DNA of 64,000 nucleotides from Amycolatopsis regifaucium (GCF_001613935.1 NZ_LQCI01000034.1:969031-1033030), one strand, 5' to 3'; counted from the stretch's first letter, positions 8,766-17,959 are shown. A program made the numbers and translations. The notes: generated by a model not told the origin, from the sequence alone.

Positions 8766-9707
8766 TCACGGGGTCGTCTCCCCGGCGGTGGCCAGCGGGC
8801 GCTCCACCACCGGGGCGGTAGCAAAGGTCCCCCGCTCCCTCGGGCGGATCCGCGTCAGCGCGACACCGCCCAGCACGACGACCATCCCGGCGATCACCCG
8901 GAAGTTCAGTGACTCGGCCAGGAACACCGCCCCCAGCAGCACCGACACCACCGGCAGCAGATACCCGACGATCGAAGCCGCGACGGCGCCCTCACTCGCG
9001 AGGAGCTGATAGTTCAGCGCGAACGCGATGCCGGTCGACCCGATCCCCAGCACCACGATCGCGACGACCGCGCCGGCACTCAGGTGCATCGGCTCGAATC
9101 CGCCCATCGGCATCGCCAGCAGCACGAAGCCGGTCGCGAGCAGCATTTGTCCACCGGCCAGCGACATCGGCGAGTCGCCGGTCCCGGTCAGGTACTTGCC
9201 CTCGTAGACGATCGCGAACCCGTAGCTCGCGGCCGCAGCGAGGCAGGCCAGCGCGCCCCAGCTGAACAGACCGGAGGCCTCCCACGGCGCGAAGATCAGC
9301 AAAATCCCGGCGAGCCCCGCGACGAGCCCGGCGACCCGGACCCCGGTCATCTTCGTCCGTGCGCCCAGCATCGGCGCGGCGACCAGCACCCACAACGGCG
9401 TCGTCGAGTTCAGGACCCCCGTGATCCCGGAATCGACGGTCAGCTCGCCCCATGCGAACAGCAGGAACGGCAGCGCGTTGTGGAAGAACGCCGCGACCGC
9501 CAGATGTCCCCAGATCCGCCGTCCCGACGGCAGCCGGTCCCGGCCGAGGTAGCAGAGCCCGATCAGCACGGCCGCCCCCAGCGTCACCCGCGCCAGCACC
9601 AGCTGCACCGGGGAGAACGCCTCCAGCCCCAGCTTGATCCAGAAGAAACTCGATCCCCACATGAGCGCCAGCGCGCCGAGCCGCAGCAGGGTCTTGGTCT
9701 CGCCCAC
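8766..9707 (-). CDS. EamA/DMT-family exporter
   Basis: 313 residues, ten predicted membrane helices in two EamA repeats (first helix LGALALMWGSSFFWIKLGL; second repeat from WGALACLAAAASYGFAIVYEG). Drug/metabolite transporter superfamily members usually export small metabolites or amino acids. The GTG at 9707 is chosen because AAGGAGGA lies five bases upstream; an ATG 18 codons further upstream has no such site. It is divergently transcribed from a LysR regulator 101 bp away, the usual arrangement of a regulator with its export target. The stop is three bases from a family A palindrome. Confidence 0.9.
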   Translation of the reverse strand: MGETKTLLRLGALALMWGSSFFWIKLGLEAFSPVQLVLARVTLGAAVLIGLCYLGRDRLPSGRRIWGHLAVAAFFHNALPFLLFAWGELTVDSGITGVLNSTTPLWVLVAAPMLGARTKMTGVRVAGLVAGLAGILLIFAPWEASGLFSWGALACLAAAASYGFAIVYEGKYLTGTGDSPMSLAGGQMLLATGFVLLAMPMGGFEPMHLSAGAVVAIVVLGIGSTGIAFALNYQLLASEGAVAASIVGYLLPVVSVLLGAVFLAESLNFRVIAGMVVVLGGVALTRIRPRERGTFATAPVVERPLATAGETTP

Positions 9708-9796
9708 CCCAGTCCTCCTTCTCGCCTGGCCCAGCTTCGCGGCGCCGACGCGTAAGGACAAGCGAAAATAACTGCAGGCAGACTTAAGAAAAACTG

Positions 9797-9802
9797 TAAG
9801 AT
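9797..9802 (+). promoter_or_regulatory. leaderless -10 box of the LysR gene
   Basis: TAAGAT followed by six bases and the ATG at 9809 fits a leaderless transcript. The 101-bp gap to the exporter is AT-rich for this genome and contains CTGCAG and CTTAAG inverted elements suitable for LysR binding. Confidence 0.5.
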
Positions 9803-9808
9803 CGGACC

Positions 9809-10741
9809 ATGCTGGACGTACGCCGCATGCAGGTCCTCCGAGCCGTGATCAGCAGTGGTTCGATCACCGCCGCCGCCCGGAATCTCGGCTACACACCTTC
9901 CGCCATCAGCCAGCAATTGTCCACCCTGGAAAGGGAAGCGGGCGTCGAACTGCTGGAGCGCGTGGGCCGCGGCGTGCGCCCGACGCCGGCCGGTTCGCTG
10001 TTGTCCGAACACGCGGAAACCCTGAGCACCCAGCTCGCCAAGGCCGAGGCCGCGCTCACCGAACTCAAGGAAGGCCGCACCGGCAGGCTCGCGATCCGCT
10101 ATTTCGCCACGGCCGGTGCCTCACTGGTCCCGCTGGCCGTCGCCGCGCTGCGCCGGGACTTCCCCGGCGTCCGCCTCGACCTGAAACTGGTCGAGCCCAG
10201 CGATTCGATGCCCGAGATCGAGTCCGGCGAGGCCGACGTCGCGATGATCGTGCTCCCCACCAGCATTCCCGTGGTCAAGGGGGTCGAGTACGTGCACCTC
10301 CTCGACGACCCGTACCGCGCGATCCTGCCGAAGAACCATCGGCTCGCCCGTAAGCGCGTCCTCGACCTGGCCGAACTCGCGGAGGATCCGTGGGTCGGCG
10401 TCGACGGTCTCCCCGGTGCCTGCCGCGACATCCTGCTCGACGCCTGCGGCGCGGCCGGATTCGCCCCGAACCATGTCGTCGAATCCGAGGATTACCAGAC
10501 GGCGCAAGGGTTTGTGGCCGCCGGACTCGGGGTCGCGCTGATCCCGGAACTCGGGCTCGGCGCCCCGCATCCCGGCGTCGCCATCCGCAAGGTCCGTCGT
10601 CCCGATCCGGTGCGCTCCATCCACGCGGCCGTCGCCGCGCACGCCAGGGAACACCCTGCGGTGCGACGCTTCCTCCTCGCCATCCGCGAAGGGGCCGGAC
10701 AGGTAAGCGGGACTGGCCGGGTGGGCACGAAAACCGGCTGA
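9809..10741 (+). CDS. LysR-family transcriptional regulator
   Basis: 310 residues. An N-terminal winged helix-turn-helix (MLDVRRMQVLRAVISSGSIT, SAISQQLSTLEREAGVELLER) is followed by a periplasmic-binding-protein-like effector domain (from about residue 90, LAIRYFATAGASLVPLAVAAL). It probably regulates the divergent EamA exporter and itself. No effector can be inferred. Confidence 0.94.
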   Translation: MLDVRRMQVLRAVISSGSITAAARNLGYTPSAISQQLSTLEREAGVELLERVGRGVRPTPAGSLLSEHAETLSTQLAKAEAALTELKEGRTGRLAIRYFATAGASLVPLAVAALRRDFPGVRLDLKLVEPSDSMPEIESGEADVAMIVLPTSIPVVKGVEYVHLLDDPYRAILPKNHRLARKRVLDLAELAEDPWVGVDGLPGACRDILLDACGAAGFAPNHVVESEDYQTAQGFVAAGLGVALIPELGLGAPHPGVAIRKVRRPDPVRSIHAAVAAHAREHPAVRRFLLAIREGAGQVSGTGRVGTKTG

Positions 10742-10812
10742 GCTTGATCAGCCGTAGCGGCGGTCGGCAGCCTGGCAGGGAAGCCACGAATCCCGCCAGA
10801 GAAAGGACCTCC

Positions 10813-11415
10813 GTGCGTCCCCTGATCGTCCTGCACGGCTCTTGGCATCAGCCCGCCCATTTCGACGATGTCGTCGGACGCTTGCGCCGGGAAGGCGCCG
10901 AGGTCACCGTCCCCGACCTCGGGGGGCGTCCGATCGCCGAAACCACCCGGATCGTGCAGGAGCTCGTCGACCGGGCGGCCGAGCCGCCGGTGGTGCTCGC
11001 GCATTCCTTCGGCGGCCTCACCGCCAGCGGGCTTCAGGGGATTTCGCACCTGATCTACCTGGCCGCGAGCCCGATCAGGTGCCCTTGACCTTCGACGACG
11101 CTGGTTCCACCCACCTCGACCTCGTCGCCGTCCGCGAGTCCATGTACGCCGACTGCACGGACGGCGTCGCCGAGCGCGCCACGGCGTTGCTACGCCCGGA
11201 ACCGGTCACGATCTTCGACGAGTCGCCCGAAGGCTCGGCGTGGAAGGACACCCCGACCACGTACCTCGCCTGCACCGAGGACCGGGCGCTCGCACCGGAA
11301 CTGATGGCCCACTGCGCCGCGCGCTGCGACACGACGGTGACCTGGCGGGCGAGTCACAAGCCCGTACCTCAGCCGTCCGGTCGAACTGGCGACGCTGGTC
11401 CTCGAACGGCTCTAG
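10813..11415 (+). pseudogene. alpha/beta hydrolase with two compensating frameshifts
   Basis: Begins at GTG 10813 after GAAAGGA. Frame 1 gives VRPLIVLHGSWHQPAHFDDVV and the nucleophile elbow VVLAHSFGGL, then reaches a stop at 11086-11088. Near 11075 the protein continues in the next frame after loss of one base (AASP-DQVPLTFDDAGS...). Near 11358 one extra base returns it to frame 1, giving the catalytic-His region ASH-SPYLSRPVELATLVLERL and a TAG at 11413. Corrected, it would be an intact ~200-residue hydrolase with Ser, Asp and His. It is either a decaying gene or two assembly errors. Its last bases overlap the end of the convergent pseudokinase gene. Confidence 0.85.
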
Positions 11416-12458
11416 AGCAGGAACAGTTCCGCGAACAGCACCCCGATGAGGATCGCCGCGACCACGGCACCCGCGGTGATCAGCCATTTCCGGGTGTCCG
11501 GCGACTTCGCCGCGGCCGACGCGGGGGCGGGCTGGTACCGCTGTTGCGGCGGCGGCGCGTACTGCTGCGGCGCCTGATACTGCGGAGGCTGCTGCTGGGC
11601 GAACTGCGGGACCGGCTGCTGCGGCGCCTGCGGCATGGGCACCGGCATCGAAGCGGGCACCGTGGGCATGGCTGGCGCCGTCGGCGGGATGAAGGCCGTC
11701 TGCCGCCCCTCGGTGATCGCGCCCAGCGAGCGGACCGTGTCGGCCATCGTCGGCCGCGCGCTCGGGTCGGCTCGCAGCATCTTGCGCAGCGCACCGGCCA
11801 GCGGGCCAGCGGTCTGCGGCGGCCGCTCCGAGGACTCGCCGTCTTCACCGAACGGCGGCACACCTTCGACGGCGGTGTACAGCGTCGCGCCCAGCGAGAA
11901 CACGTCGGAGGCCGAGGTCGCCGGTTCGCCACGCGCCACCTCGGGCGCCCGGTACGCCGGACTCGGCCCGCCACCGGTGATGCCGATGTCGGTGAGCTTC
12001 ACGCCGCCGTCGTCGGCCAGCAGGACCGTGCCCGGCTCGACCGTCCGGTGCACCACGCCGGCCTCGTGCATCGCGGCCAGCGCGCGGCCGAGCATGATGC
12101 CCAGCGCGGCGGCCTGTTCCGCGGTCAGCCTGCCGTGCTCGGCCAGGAAGGTCGCCATCCCGCGCGACGGGATGTACTCCATCACCAGCCACACGTCCGG
12201 ACCGTCGGGCAGGACGTCGTACACCTTGATGGCGGTGGCGTGCTCGAACTTGGCCGCGTCCTTGCCCTCTTGGATGACCACGGCCTTGGCCTGCTCCGCC
12301 CGGTCCGGCGGCAGGCCGACGGGCAGATACATCCGCTTCATCGCGACCGTGCGCAGCAGCCGCGTGTCGAACGCCAGCCAGACGATGCCCGCCCGGCCGC
12401 GCCCGATGGGCTGGTCCAGGCGGTACCGGCCACCGACGATGGAACCTTCAGAACTCAA
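11412..12458 (-). CDS. PknB-like pseudokinase, membrane-anchored
   Basis: 348 residues with a kinase-like fold (GRGRAGIV loop, VAMK with Lys41, MEYIPSRG hinge). The catalytic loop reads HRTVEPGT (137-144) in place of HRDxKPxN: the catalytic Asp, the Lys and the Asn are all replaced, and DFG is DIG. Activation-segment and APE motifs (YRAPEVA) remain. Phosphotransfer is therefore unlikely. A Pro/Gln-rich linker and one C-terminal membrane helix (LITAGAVVAAILIGVLFAELFLL) follow. The start is TTG, 18 bp after the kinase gene, so both are co-transcribed; a regulatory or scaffold role for the neighbouring kinase is inferred. Confidence 0.88.
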   Translation of the reverse strand: MSSEGSIVGGRYRLDQPIGRGRAGIVWLAFDTRLLRTVAMKRMYLPVGLPPDRAEQAKAVVIQEGKDAAKFEHATAIKVYDVLPDGPDVWLVMEYIPSRGMATFLAEHGRLTAEQAAALGIMLGRALAAMHEAGVVHRTVEPGTVLLADDGGVKLTDIGITGGGPSPAYRAPEVARGEPATSASDVFSLGATLYTAVEGVPPFGEDGESSERPPQTAGPLAGALRKMLRADPSARPTMADTVRSLGAITEGRQTAFIPPTAPAMPTVPASMPVPMPQAPQQPVPQFAQQQPPQYQAPQQYAPPPQQRYQPAPASAAAKSPDTRKWLITAGAVVAAILIGVLFAELFLL

Positions 12459-12476
12459 TTGCAGCCTCGGATCAGA

Positions 12477-14102
12477 TCACGGATTAGCCGGAGCCGATGA
12501 CGGCGGGTCGGGCTCGCTCGACGGGGGCGGTGCCGACGACGACGCCGGCGGCTTCGCGGAAGACTTCGTGGGTGTCTTCGACGGCGTAGACGGATCCGGC
12601 TCCTGCGGCTGGGTCGCCTTACTCGACGTCTTCTTCGACGAGGTCGGCGTTTCCTTGGGCGGCTCGGCCGATTGCGACTCCGTCGGCGTTTCCGTCGTCT
12701 CGGGAGCCGAAGACGTCGCCGAAGGAGTCGGCTTCGTCGAGGAGTTCCCGACCTGCGCCGGGGTCTCCGGGTTGTTCGGGCTCAGCAGCCAGATACCCAG
12801 CGCGGCCAGCGCCACGACCACCACACCGCCGATGATCGCGGGCTTCTTCCACGCGCCCGGCTTCTCGTCGTCGTCCTCGTCCACCGGGCTGGTCTGCGCC
12901 CGGGTGGGCGGCGGCGGAGGCGGCGGCGGGGTGTCGTAGTCGTCGTCGTAGGGATCGTCGTCGTAGTCGCCCGCGGGCACCGGGACGGCGCGCGTCGGCG
13001 CCGGTCCACCGCCGGGGTGGCCGCGTTCCGCCAGCAGCGCCGTCTCGTCGTAGTTGTCGTACCCGTCGTAGTCGGCTTCCGGGTAGTTCGACGCGGGCGG
13101 CTGGTGATAGTCGTCCTCGTCGTCGTAGTACGAACCCGCCGCGGCCTGTTCGTCCAGGAGCGATCCCGAATGCCCTGCCGACTCGCTGTCGAGGGCCTGG
13201 GTCACGCCCGCGCCCGCGAGACCGCCCGCGACCGGGGCGGCGAGCAAGGTTTCGTCGGCGGGACCGCCCAACGGCGTCTCACCGCGCGCGACAGCGGCCA
13301 GCAGTTCTTCGCACTCTTCGGCGGTGGGCCGGTGCCGGATCTCCGGATGCAGCAGCACGGCCAGCACACTGGCGAGCGGGCCGGACTGACGCGGCGGGAT
13401 GATCTGCCCGGCCGCGACGGCGTGCAACAGGCTCAGCGTGTTCTCGCTCAGGCCGAACGGAGGCTGGCCTTCGCAGGCCGCGTAGAGCGTCGAGCCGAGC
13501 GAGAAGACGTCGGACTCAGGGCCGGGGTCGCCACCGATGGCGACCTCGGGCGCCAGGTAGGCGGGCGTGCCGGCGATCATCCCGGTCTTGGTGACCGTGA
13601 CGTCGTCCTTGGCCCGGGAGATGCCGAAGTCGGTGATCTTCACGGTGCCGTTGGGGGCGAGCAGGATGTTGCCGGGCTTGATGTCCCGGTGCACGATGCC
13701 GACGGCGTGCGCCTCGGTCAGCGCCGCCGCGACCTGCGCGCCGATCCGGGCCACCTCGATCGGCGGGAGCGTCCGCTCCTCCTGCAGCACCTGGGCGAGG
13801 CTGGTGGAGTTCAGGTACTCCATGATCAGGCACGGCTGCCCGTTGTCGTCGGTGACGACGTCGAACACCGAGATGGCGTTCGGGTGGTGCAACCTGGCGG
13901 CGATCCGGCCCTCACGCATGGTGCGCTGGCGGGCGTCCTCGGCGCCTTGGGCTTCGAGGCCGGGCTGCAGCAGCAACTGCTTGATCGCCACCGTGCGGCC
14001 GAGTACCTCGTCGTGCGCTTGCCAGACGGCACCCATCGCGCCCGTGCCGATCCGCCCGACGATGCGATATCGACCGGCGACCAGGCGACCCTCGTCGCTC
14101 AC
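12477..14102 (-). CDS. Ser/Thr protein kinase, PknB family
   Basis: 541 residues. An intact kinase domain occupies about 10-275: GTGAMGAV loop, Lys41 in VAIKQ, HRDIKPGN (Asp140, Asn145), DFG at 158-160, APEVA. An acidic/tyrosine-rich juxtamembrane region (YYDDEDDYHQPP..., YDDDPYDDDYD) follows, then one membrane helix (AIIGGVVVVALAALGIWLL) and an extracytoplasmic Thr/Ser/Pro-rich tail with no PASTA domains. GTG start with GGAGG upstream. It heads a minus-strand set with the pseudokinase. PknB-type kinases phosphorylate cell-wall and division proteins; the sensor here is a low-complexity tail, so its signal is unclear. Confidence 0.93.
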   Translation of the reverse strand: MSDEGRLVAGRYRIVGRIGTGAMGAVWQAHDEVLGRTVAIKQLLLQPGLEAQGAEDARQRTMREGRIAARLHHPNAISVFDVVTDDNGQPCLIMEYLNSTSLAQVLQEERTLPPIEVARIGAQVAAALTEAHAVGIVHRDIKPGNILLAPNGTVKITDFGISRAKDDVTVTKTGMIAGTPAYLAPEVAIGGDPGPESDVFSLGSTLYAACEGQPPFGLSENTLSLLHAVAAGQIIPPRQSGPLASVLAVLLHPEIRHRPTAEECEELLAAVARGETPLGGPADETLLAAPVAGGLAGAGVTQALDSESAGHSGSLLDEQAAAGSYYDDEDDYHQPPASNYPEADYDGYDNYDETALLAERGHPGGGPAPTRAVPVPAGDYDDDPYDDDYDTPPPPPPPPTRAQTSPVDEDDDEKPGAWKKPAIIGGVVVVALAALGIWLLSPNNPETPAQVGNSSTKPTPSATSSAPETTETPTESQSAEPPKETPTSSKKTSSKATQPQEPDPSTPSKTPTKSSAKPPASSSAPPPSSEPDPPSSAPANP

Positions 14103-14321
14103 GCGACCTCCCTTTGGGCTCCGTCTTCACGTCGCGGAGTCGTCCGCGCACGCGGTGCGGCTTTCAGCACGCCACAGCCTTGGAGCGTATGCACATGTAG
14201 TGGTCTGTGTGCCGGCTTTTCCGAGACCGACTCGTGACAAGGCTAGGCGCTCACTCTGCGCACACACACGCGGCACGCTCTGATCGCCCTGGGTGGAGGG
14301 CACTTCAACGCCGGGTATCCG

Positions 14322-15164
14322 TCACATGTGCTGCGCCGACAGCAGCCGGGCGTCGGTGATCAGGCCGGTCGCCCGGTCGGCGAATTCCAGGATCTGCGTG
14401 ACCCGGACCAGGCCGCCGTCCGGGTTGCGCATGGTCACCACGGCGAGGATGGTGCCGTCGGCCTGCTCCCGGATGTCCTGGATCTGGATGGCGTCCATCG
14501 AGCTCCACGCCTGGATCAGCTGACCCGCTTCGGACTCGGCCAGCACCGGCGCGAGCAGCGTCAGCGCGCCGTCGGGATCGGCGTCCACGGTCTGGTAGAA
14601 CTTCCGGACCGCGTCGATCTTGTCTTCGGTCGAGCTGACCGCGGCAGGCTTGGCGACCGGCTTCGGACTGGCGCTGCTGGACACCGGACCCTGCCGCGCG
14701 ACCGAACCCGAGCCGGTGCCCGAAGAGGGCTGGTGCGTCGTGCTGGTGCCCGCCGGGGTCGATGTCTCGCGCTTCTGCTGCGGCTCGGAGGCGTCCGGGA
14801 CGGCGAGCCCGCCGAGCGCGGCGGCTCCGCTCATCACTTCGGACGCTCCGGCGGACGGCGCCGGGTTCTGCCGATGCGTTCCCGCGAGCACGCCCGCGGT
14901 GACGACGGCGCCCGCGACCAGCAGTCCGGCGGCGACCAGGCCGGCCAGCTTCGCCCGCCGGGCACTGCGGCTTTCCGGCTCGTCTTCCGGCTCGTGCCGC
15001 GGCGACGGCTCGTCGCGGGTACGGGCGGGAACGAACTTCTGCGGCTCGCGGAAGACCTGCTCCAGGTACTCGCGGTCGACGCGGGTGTCGTTCAGGATCT
15101 CTTCCGGGATGACGTCCTCGACACGTACGGCGTCCTCACGCCGAATGCGCTGTCGATCAAGCAC
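14322..15164 (-). CDS. membrane-anchored protein with NTF2-like C-terminal domain
   Basis: 280 residues: a cytoplasmic N-terminus with charged segments (IPEEILNDTRVDREYLEQVF), one membrane helix (LAGLVAAGLLVAGAVVTAGVLAG, about 73-95), a Ser/Thr/Pro-rich extracytoplasmic linker, and a C-terminal ~100-residue alpha+beta domain (DKIDAVRKFYQTVDADPDGALTLLAPVL...). That domain resembles the NTF2/SnoaL-like fold. The GTG start follows GAGGAA. The next gene on the same strand (15419-16657) has the same plan and a similar C-terminal domain, so they look like paralogues, and both lie upstream of the two kinase genes. The function is unknown; a kinase substrate or sensor role is a guess. Confidence 0.8.
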   Translation of the reverse strand: MLDRQRIRREDAVRVEDVIPEEILNDTRVDREYLEQVFREPQKFVPARTRDEPSPRHEPEDEPESRSARRAKLAGLVAAGLLVAGAVVTAGVLAGTHRQNPAPSAGASEVMSGAAALGGLAVPDASEPQQKRETSTPAGTSTTHQPSSGTGSGSVARQGPVSSSASPKPVAKPAAVSSTEDKIDAVRKFYQTVDADPDGALTLLAPVLAESEAGQLIQAWSSMDAIQIQDIREQADGTILAVVTMRNPDGGLVRVTQILEFADRATGLITDARLLSAQHM

Positions 15165-15418
15165 GAAATTCCTCGCTCTGGTCCGGGGCAGGCGCTGGGC
15201 CGTTCGGCCGGCGCCTCTGGTCCGCGCGGCCGTCTTCTGAACGGTGCGGACCCTGCTGTCGTCAGGTAACCCTGTGGAGACGGTCCTCGGCCAGGCTCTG
15301 TCGCCGGAATGCCGTCGCGATACGACGAACGGCAGCTTATGTCACCCACCCGGACCAGGGACAACCGCTCGCCGCACCGCACGTGCAGAGGAACGGACAC
15401 CTGCACGTGCGTGGTCAC

Positions 15419-16657
15419 CTACATACCGTCGTCGACGATCTTGTCGTCGTCACCGAAGGTCAGGGTGCGCTGCTCCATGGTCTTCGTGCCGTCTTTGTGA
15501 GTGACCTCGACGGTGTTGACCGTGACGCCCCGACGCTGGTCGATGCTGACCTTCTTCACCTCGAAATAGGCGACATCGGCGTAGCGCTCACGCAGGCCTT
15601 GCGCGCCTTCTTCGCGGAGACTGCCCGAGGTCACGTCGGAGGCCTGGTTCGGGTCGGTGGTGACGGTGTTGAGGAAGAGTTCGGTGTTGTCGCCCATCGC
15701 CTGCGCGTCCGGCTGCGACGCGTACCAGGGGGCGGGGGTGGTCGTGCGGTCGGCGGGAGTGATCGGCGGCTTCCGTGGCCGGTCGCTCGACGGCGGGGCG
15801 GGCCGACCGGTCGTGACCGGTCCGCCGGAGGCGGGCCGCGACCCGCCGCTGCCGTGGCGCTCGCTGTCGGAGGAGGTGCCGGAGTTGGCGGAACTGCGGT
15901 CGTCGCTGGTGGGTGAGTCGGACTCGGATCCGGACGGGTTGCCCGCCGCGCCGCCCTGCGATTGCGTGGTCGGGTTCGCGGCGAGGCCTTCGTTGGTCAT
16001 CGGGCTGCCGCCGCGGTAGCCGGGCCAGCCGCCCTGGCTCTGTTGCTCCGGGAGTGGTTTGCCCACCAGGAAGGAGCCGGCGAACAGCAAGCCGACGACG
16101 ACGAGCGCGGACGCGGCGGCGGCGAACCAGGCGGCCTTGCGCCAGGTCTTGGGCGGAGTCACCGAAGCGGGCACCGAACCGAGGTCGAAGGTGCTCAGCC
16201 CGTCGAGGGGCGGGGCCAGATAGACACGGACTTCGTCGTCGTTCTCCACCGGTTCGGGACGGCAGGGCGCGGGCGCGGCCAGTGTCACCTTCGTGCGCTG
16301 GGCGGCCTTCGCGCGCCGTTCCTCGGCGGAGAGCCGAGGGGGTTCGGCCAACGAGACTTCGACGCGGACCGGGCGTTCCACGGGAACCTCGCGAGCGGAC
16401 TGGGGGAGCGGCAGACGGCCGCTCGAAGGGGCGAAGCCGGGGCTCGGCGCCCTCCTGTTCCGCGGTGGCGGCAGAGGAAGGGAGCCGGTGGAGGGCGGGG
16501 CGAACTCGCTGTGCGCGTGATGCCCGTGCCCGGTCGGGCGCTGCCGCCTCGGCGGCACCGGTGGGGTCCAGCTCTCGGTGCCACCGGCCCGGTGGCGGCC
16601 CGCGTGCGTGGCGCCGTTCCGTCCGGTTCGTCCCCGGTGTTCCACCCAGCCGTTCAT
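15419..16657 (-). CDS. membrane-anchored protein, paralogous C-terminal domain
   Basis: 412 residues: a long basic, Pro/Arg-rich cytoplasmic region, one membrane helix (AAWFAAAASALVVVGLLFAGSFLVG, about 187-211), a Gly/Ser/Thr-rich extracytoplasmic linker, and a C-terminal domain (NTELFLNTVTTDPNQASDV ... VNTVEVTHKDGTKTMEQRTLTF) that aligns by eye with that of the preceding paralogue: F-x2-TV-x-DP and alternating beta strands ending near the terminus. The ATG at 16657 begins MNGWVEHRG. The function is unknown. Confidence 0.78.
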   Translation of the reverse strand: MNGWVEHRGRTGRNGATHAGRHRAGGTESWTPPVPPRRQRPTGHGHHAHSEFAPPSTGSLPLPPPRNRRAPSPGFAPSSGRLPLPQSAREVPVERPVRVEVSLAEPPRLSAEERRAKAAQRTKVTLAAPAPCRPEPVENDDEVRVYLAPPLDGLSTFDLGSVPASVTPPKTWRKAAWFAAAASALVVVGLLFAGSFLVGKPLPEQQSQGGWPGYRGGSPMTNEGLAANPTTQSQGGAAGNPSGSESDSPTSDDRSSANSGTSSDSERHGSGGSRPASGGPVTTGRPAPPSSDRPRKPPITPADRTTTPAPWYASQPDAQAMGDNTELFLNTVTTDPNQASDVTSGSLREEGAQGLRERYADVAYFEVKKVSIDQRRGVTVNTVEVTHKDGTKTMEQRTLTFGDDDKIVDDGM

Positions 16658-16995
16658 GTCCGAGCGACCCCCTCATGGGCCGCACCTGACGGCGAAGTGA
16701 CACCGGTTAAGCCGAACGGAGCAGCGGTTTCACGGGATCCCTCGCGAGCAGACTCCCGGGCACTCTCGCGAGCAAATGCACGCGCATGCGACTGTGGACG
16801 CGCGGGGCCGATGCCCCCGCGCGCCATCCGGGCATCGCCCGACCCAGACGCAAGGGTCCTCACGAGCTCCACACTAAAAGCTCCACACCCGCAAGTCTTC
16901 ACCCACTCTGCAAGTTGCAGATGTTTCACTCGGTCGGGCGCGGCCGTACGGGCGCCAGTGACGCTACGCAGCGTTATCGCCGCTGGTATGGTCGT
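16658..16995. other. intergenic region with small repeats
   Basis: 338 bp with no convincing gene. It holds a perfect 13-bp palindrome CTGCAAGTTGCAG (16908-16920), a 10-bp direct repeat AGCTCCACAC (16865-16874 and 16879-16888), and CTCGCGAGCA twice (near 16740 and 16763). These could be operator sites for the anchored-protein gene read leftward. Confidence 0.5.
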
Positions 16996-17301
16996 TCAGT
17001 TGCCGCTGCGGTACTTCTGCTGGGTCGATTGCAAGGCTTTGGTGGCCGTCACCCCACTACCCGCTGCGATCAAAATGGCGATGATGTCGAGCGTCGTTCC
17101 CCCACTAGTGAGCAACCAGGCGAAAAGCGAGGCCGCGGTGGTACCTCCCGCGATCGCCCAGCGTGTCCTCACGTACTGGGCGATGGGCGCCCCGCCCGCT
17201 CGCTTACCCGCCGCGTTGTTCAACATGGCGAGATAACCGAGATGGCCCAACGCGGCGAGCACGCCGGCGATCGCGATGATGACGGCGATGAGGTTAATCA
17301 T
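16996..17301 (-). CDS. small three-helix membrane protein
   Basis: 101 residues, ATG start. Hydrophobic helices are LIAVIIAIAGVLAALGHLGYLAML, WAIAGGTTAASLFAWLLTSGG and LDIIAILIAAGSGVTATKAL. No family was recognised. It stands alone between two intergenic gaps; the function is unknown. Confidence 0.7.
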   Translation of the reverse strand: MINLIAVIIAIAGVLAALGHLGYLAMLNNAAGKRAGGAPIAQYVRTRWAIAGGTTAASLFAWLLTSGGTTLDIIAILIAAGSGVTATKALQSTQQKYRSGN

Positions 17302-17500
17302 GACTCTATTGTTTATCGCGCTGTTCGCGATCGTGCTGCCAGGGCGCGACTACCGTCCGATCGTTACGTGAACCCCGAGGGCGCCCTGCCATCACGATCG
17401 CGAGGCCTGGCGGCCGAAAGGCGCGCGACCTCAAGGGATCAAGAGACCTTGGTCACGTCAGCTTTGGTCACGCCGGTCTCGGAGGAGCAGGGGACCTTTG

Positions 17501-17788
17501 CTATCGCCCCAGCCGGCCCCGGCCCAGGTTCAGCAGCGCCATCGCCAGCTGCCGCCCCTCCGGCCCGAGTTCGCGGTAACGGGCCAGCACGTCCATCTCA
17601 CGGTTGTAGACGATCCTGGTGCCGCCCGCGGCCATCCTGGCGGCGCCGATCGTCTTGGACACCTCGACGCGGCGTTTGACCAGCCGCAGGATCTCGCTGT
17701 CGAGCCAGTCGATCTCCTTGCGGAGTGCGCCGATCTCCTCGGCGGTGGCGGTGGGTTCTTCGGCATCCGGCTTCTGTGTGGTGCTCAT
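17501..17788 (-). CDS. chorismate mutase (AroQ class)
   Basis: 95 residues. All-helical AroQ-type chorismate mutase converting chorismate to prephenate for Phe/Tyr synthesis. Recognised by IGALRKEIDWLDSEILRLVKRRVEVSKTIG with the usual Arg/Lys active-site positions (LRKEID, VKRRVEVSKTIG, VYNREMDVLARYRE). It lacks a secretion signal and is a stand-alone domain. ATG start with AGAGAGG upstream. A hairpin separates it from the DUF1707 gene upstream on the same strand. Confidence 0.93.
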   Translation of the reverse strand: MSTTQKPDAEEPTATAEEIGALRKEIDWLDSEILRLVKRRVEVSKTIGAARMAAGGTRIVYNREMDVLARYRELGPEGRQLAMALLNLGRGRLGR

Positions 17789-17836
17789 CGGGACCTCTCT
17801 TCGGTCCGGATTCCCTGCTGGCCCCCGGAACGGCGA

Positions 17837-17867
17837 AAGCCCCGGGTCCGCGTGGACTCCGGGGCTT
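17837..17867. terminator. hairpin after the DUF1707 gene
   Basis: AAGCCCCGG-GTCC and GGAC-T-CCGGGGCTT pair with one bulge and a GCGT loop. It lies between the DUF1707 gene (reading left) and the chorismate mutase gene. Confidence 0.65.
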
Positions 17868-17959
17868 CGGGTGATGGCGTTTCGGGCACTACGCGATCAC
17901 GGGAGCCGGTGTCCGGATCCCGTAAAAAAATCGGAACGCGTAGTGCTGCACACCGATCA

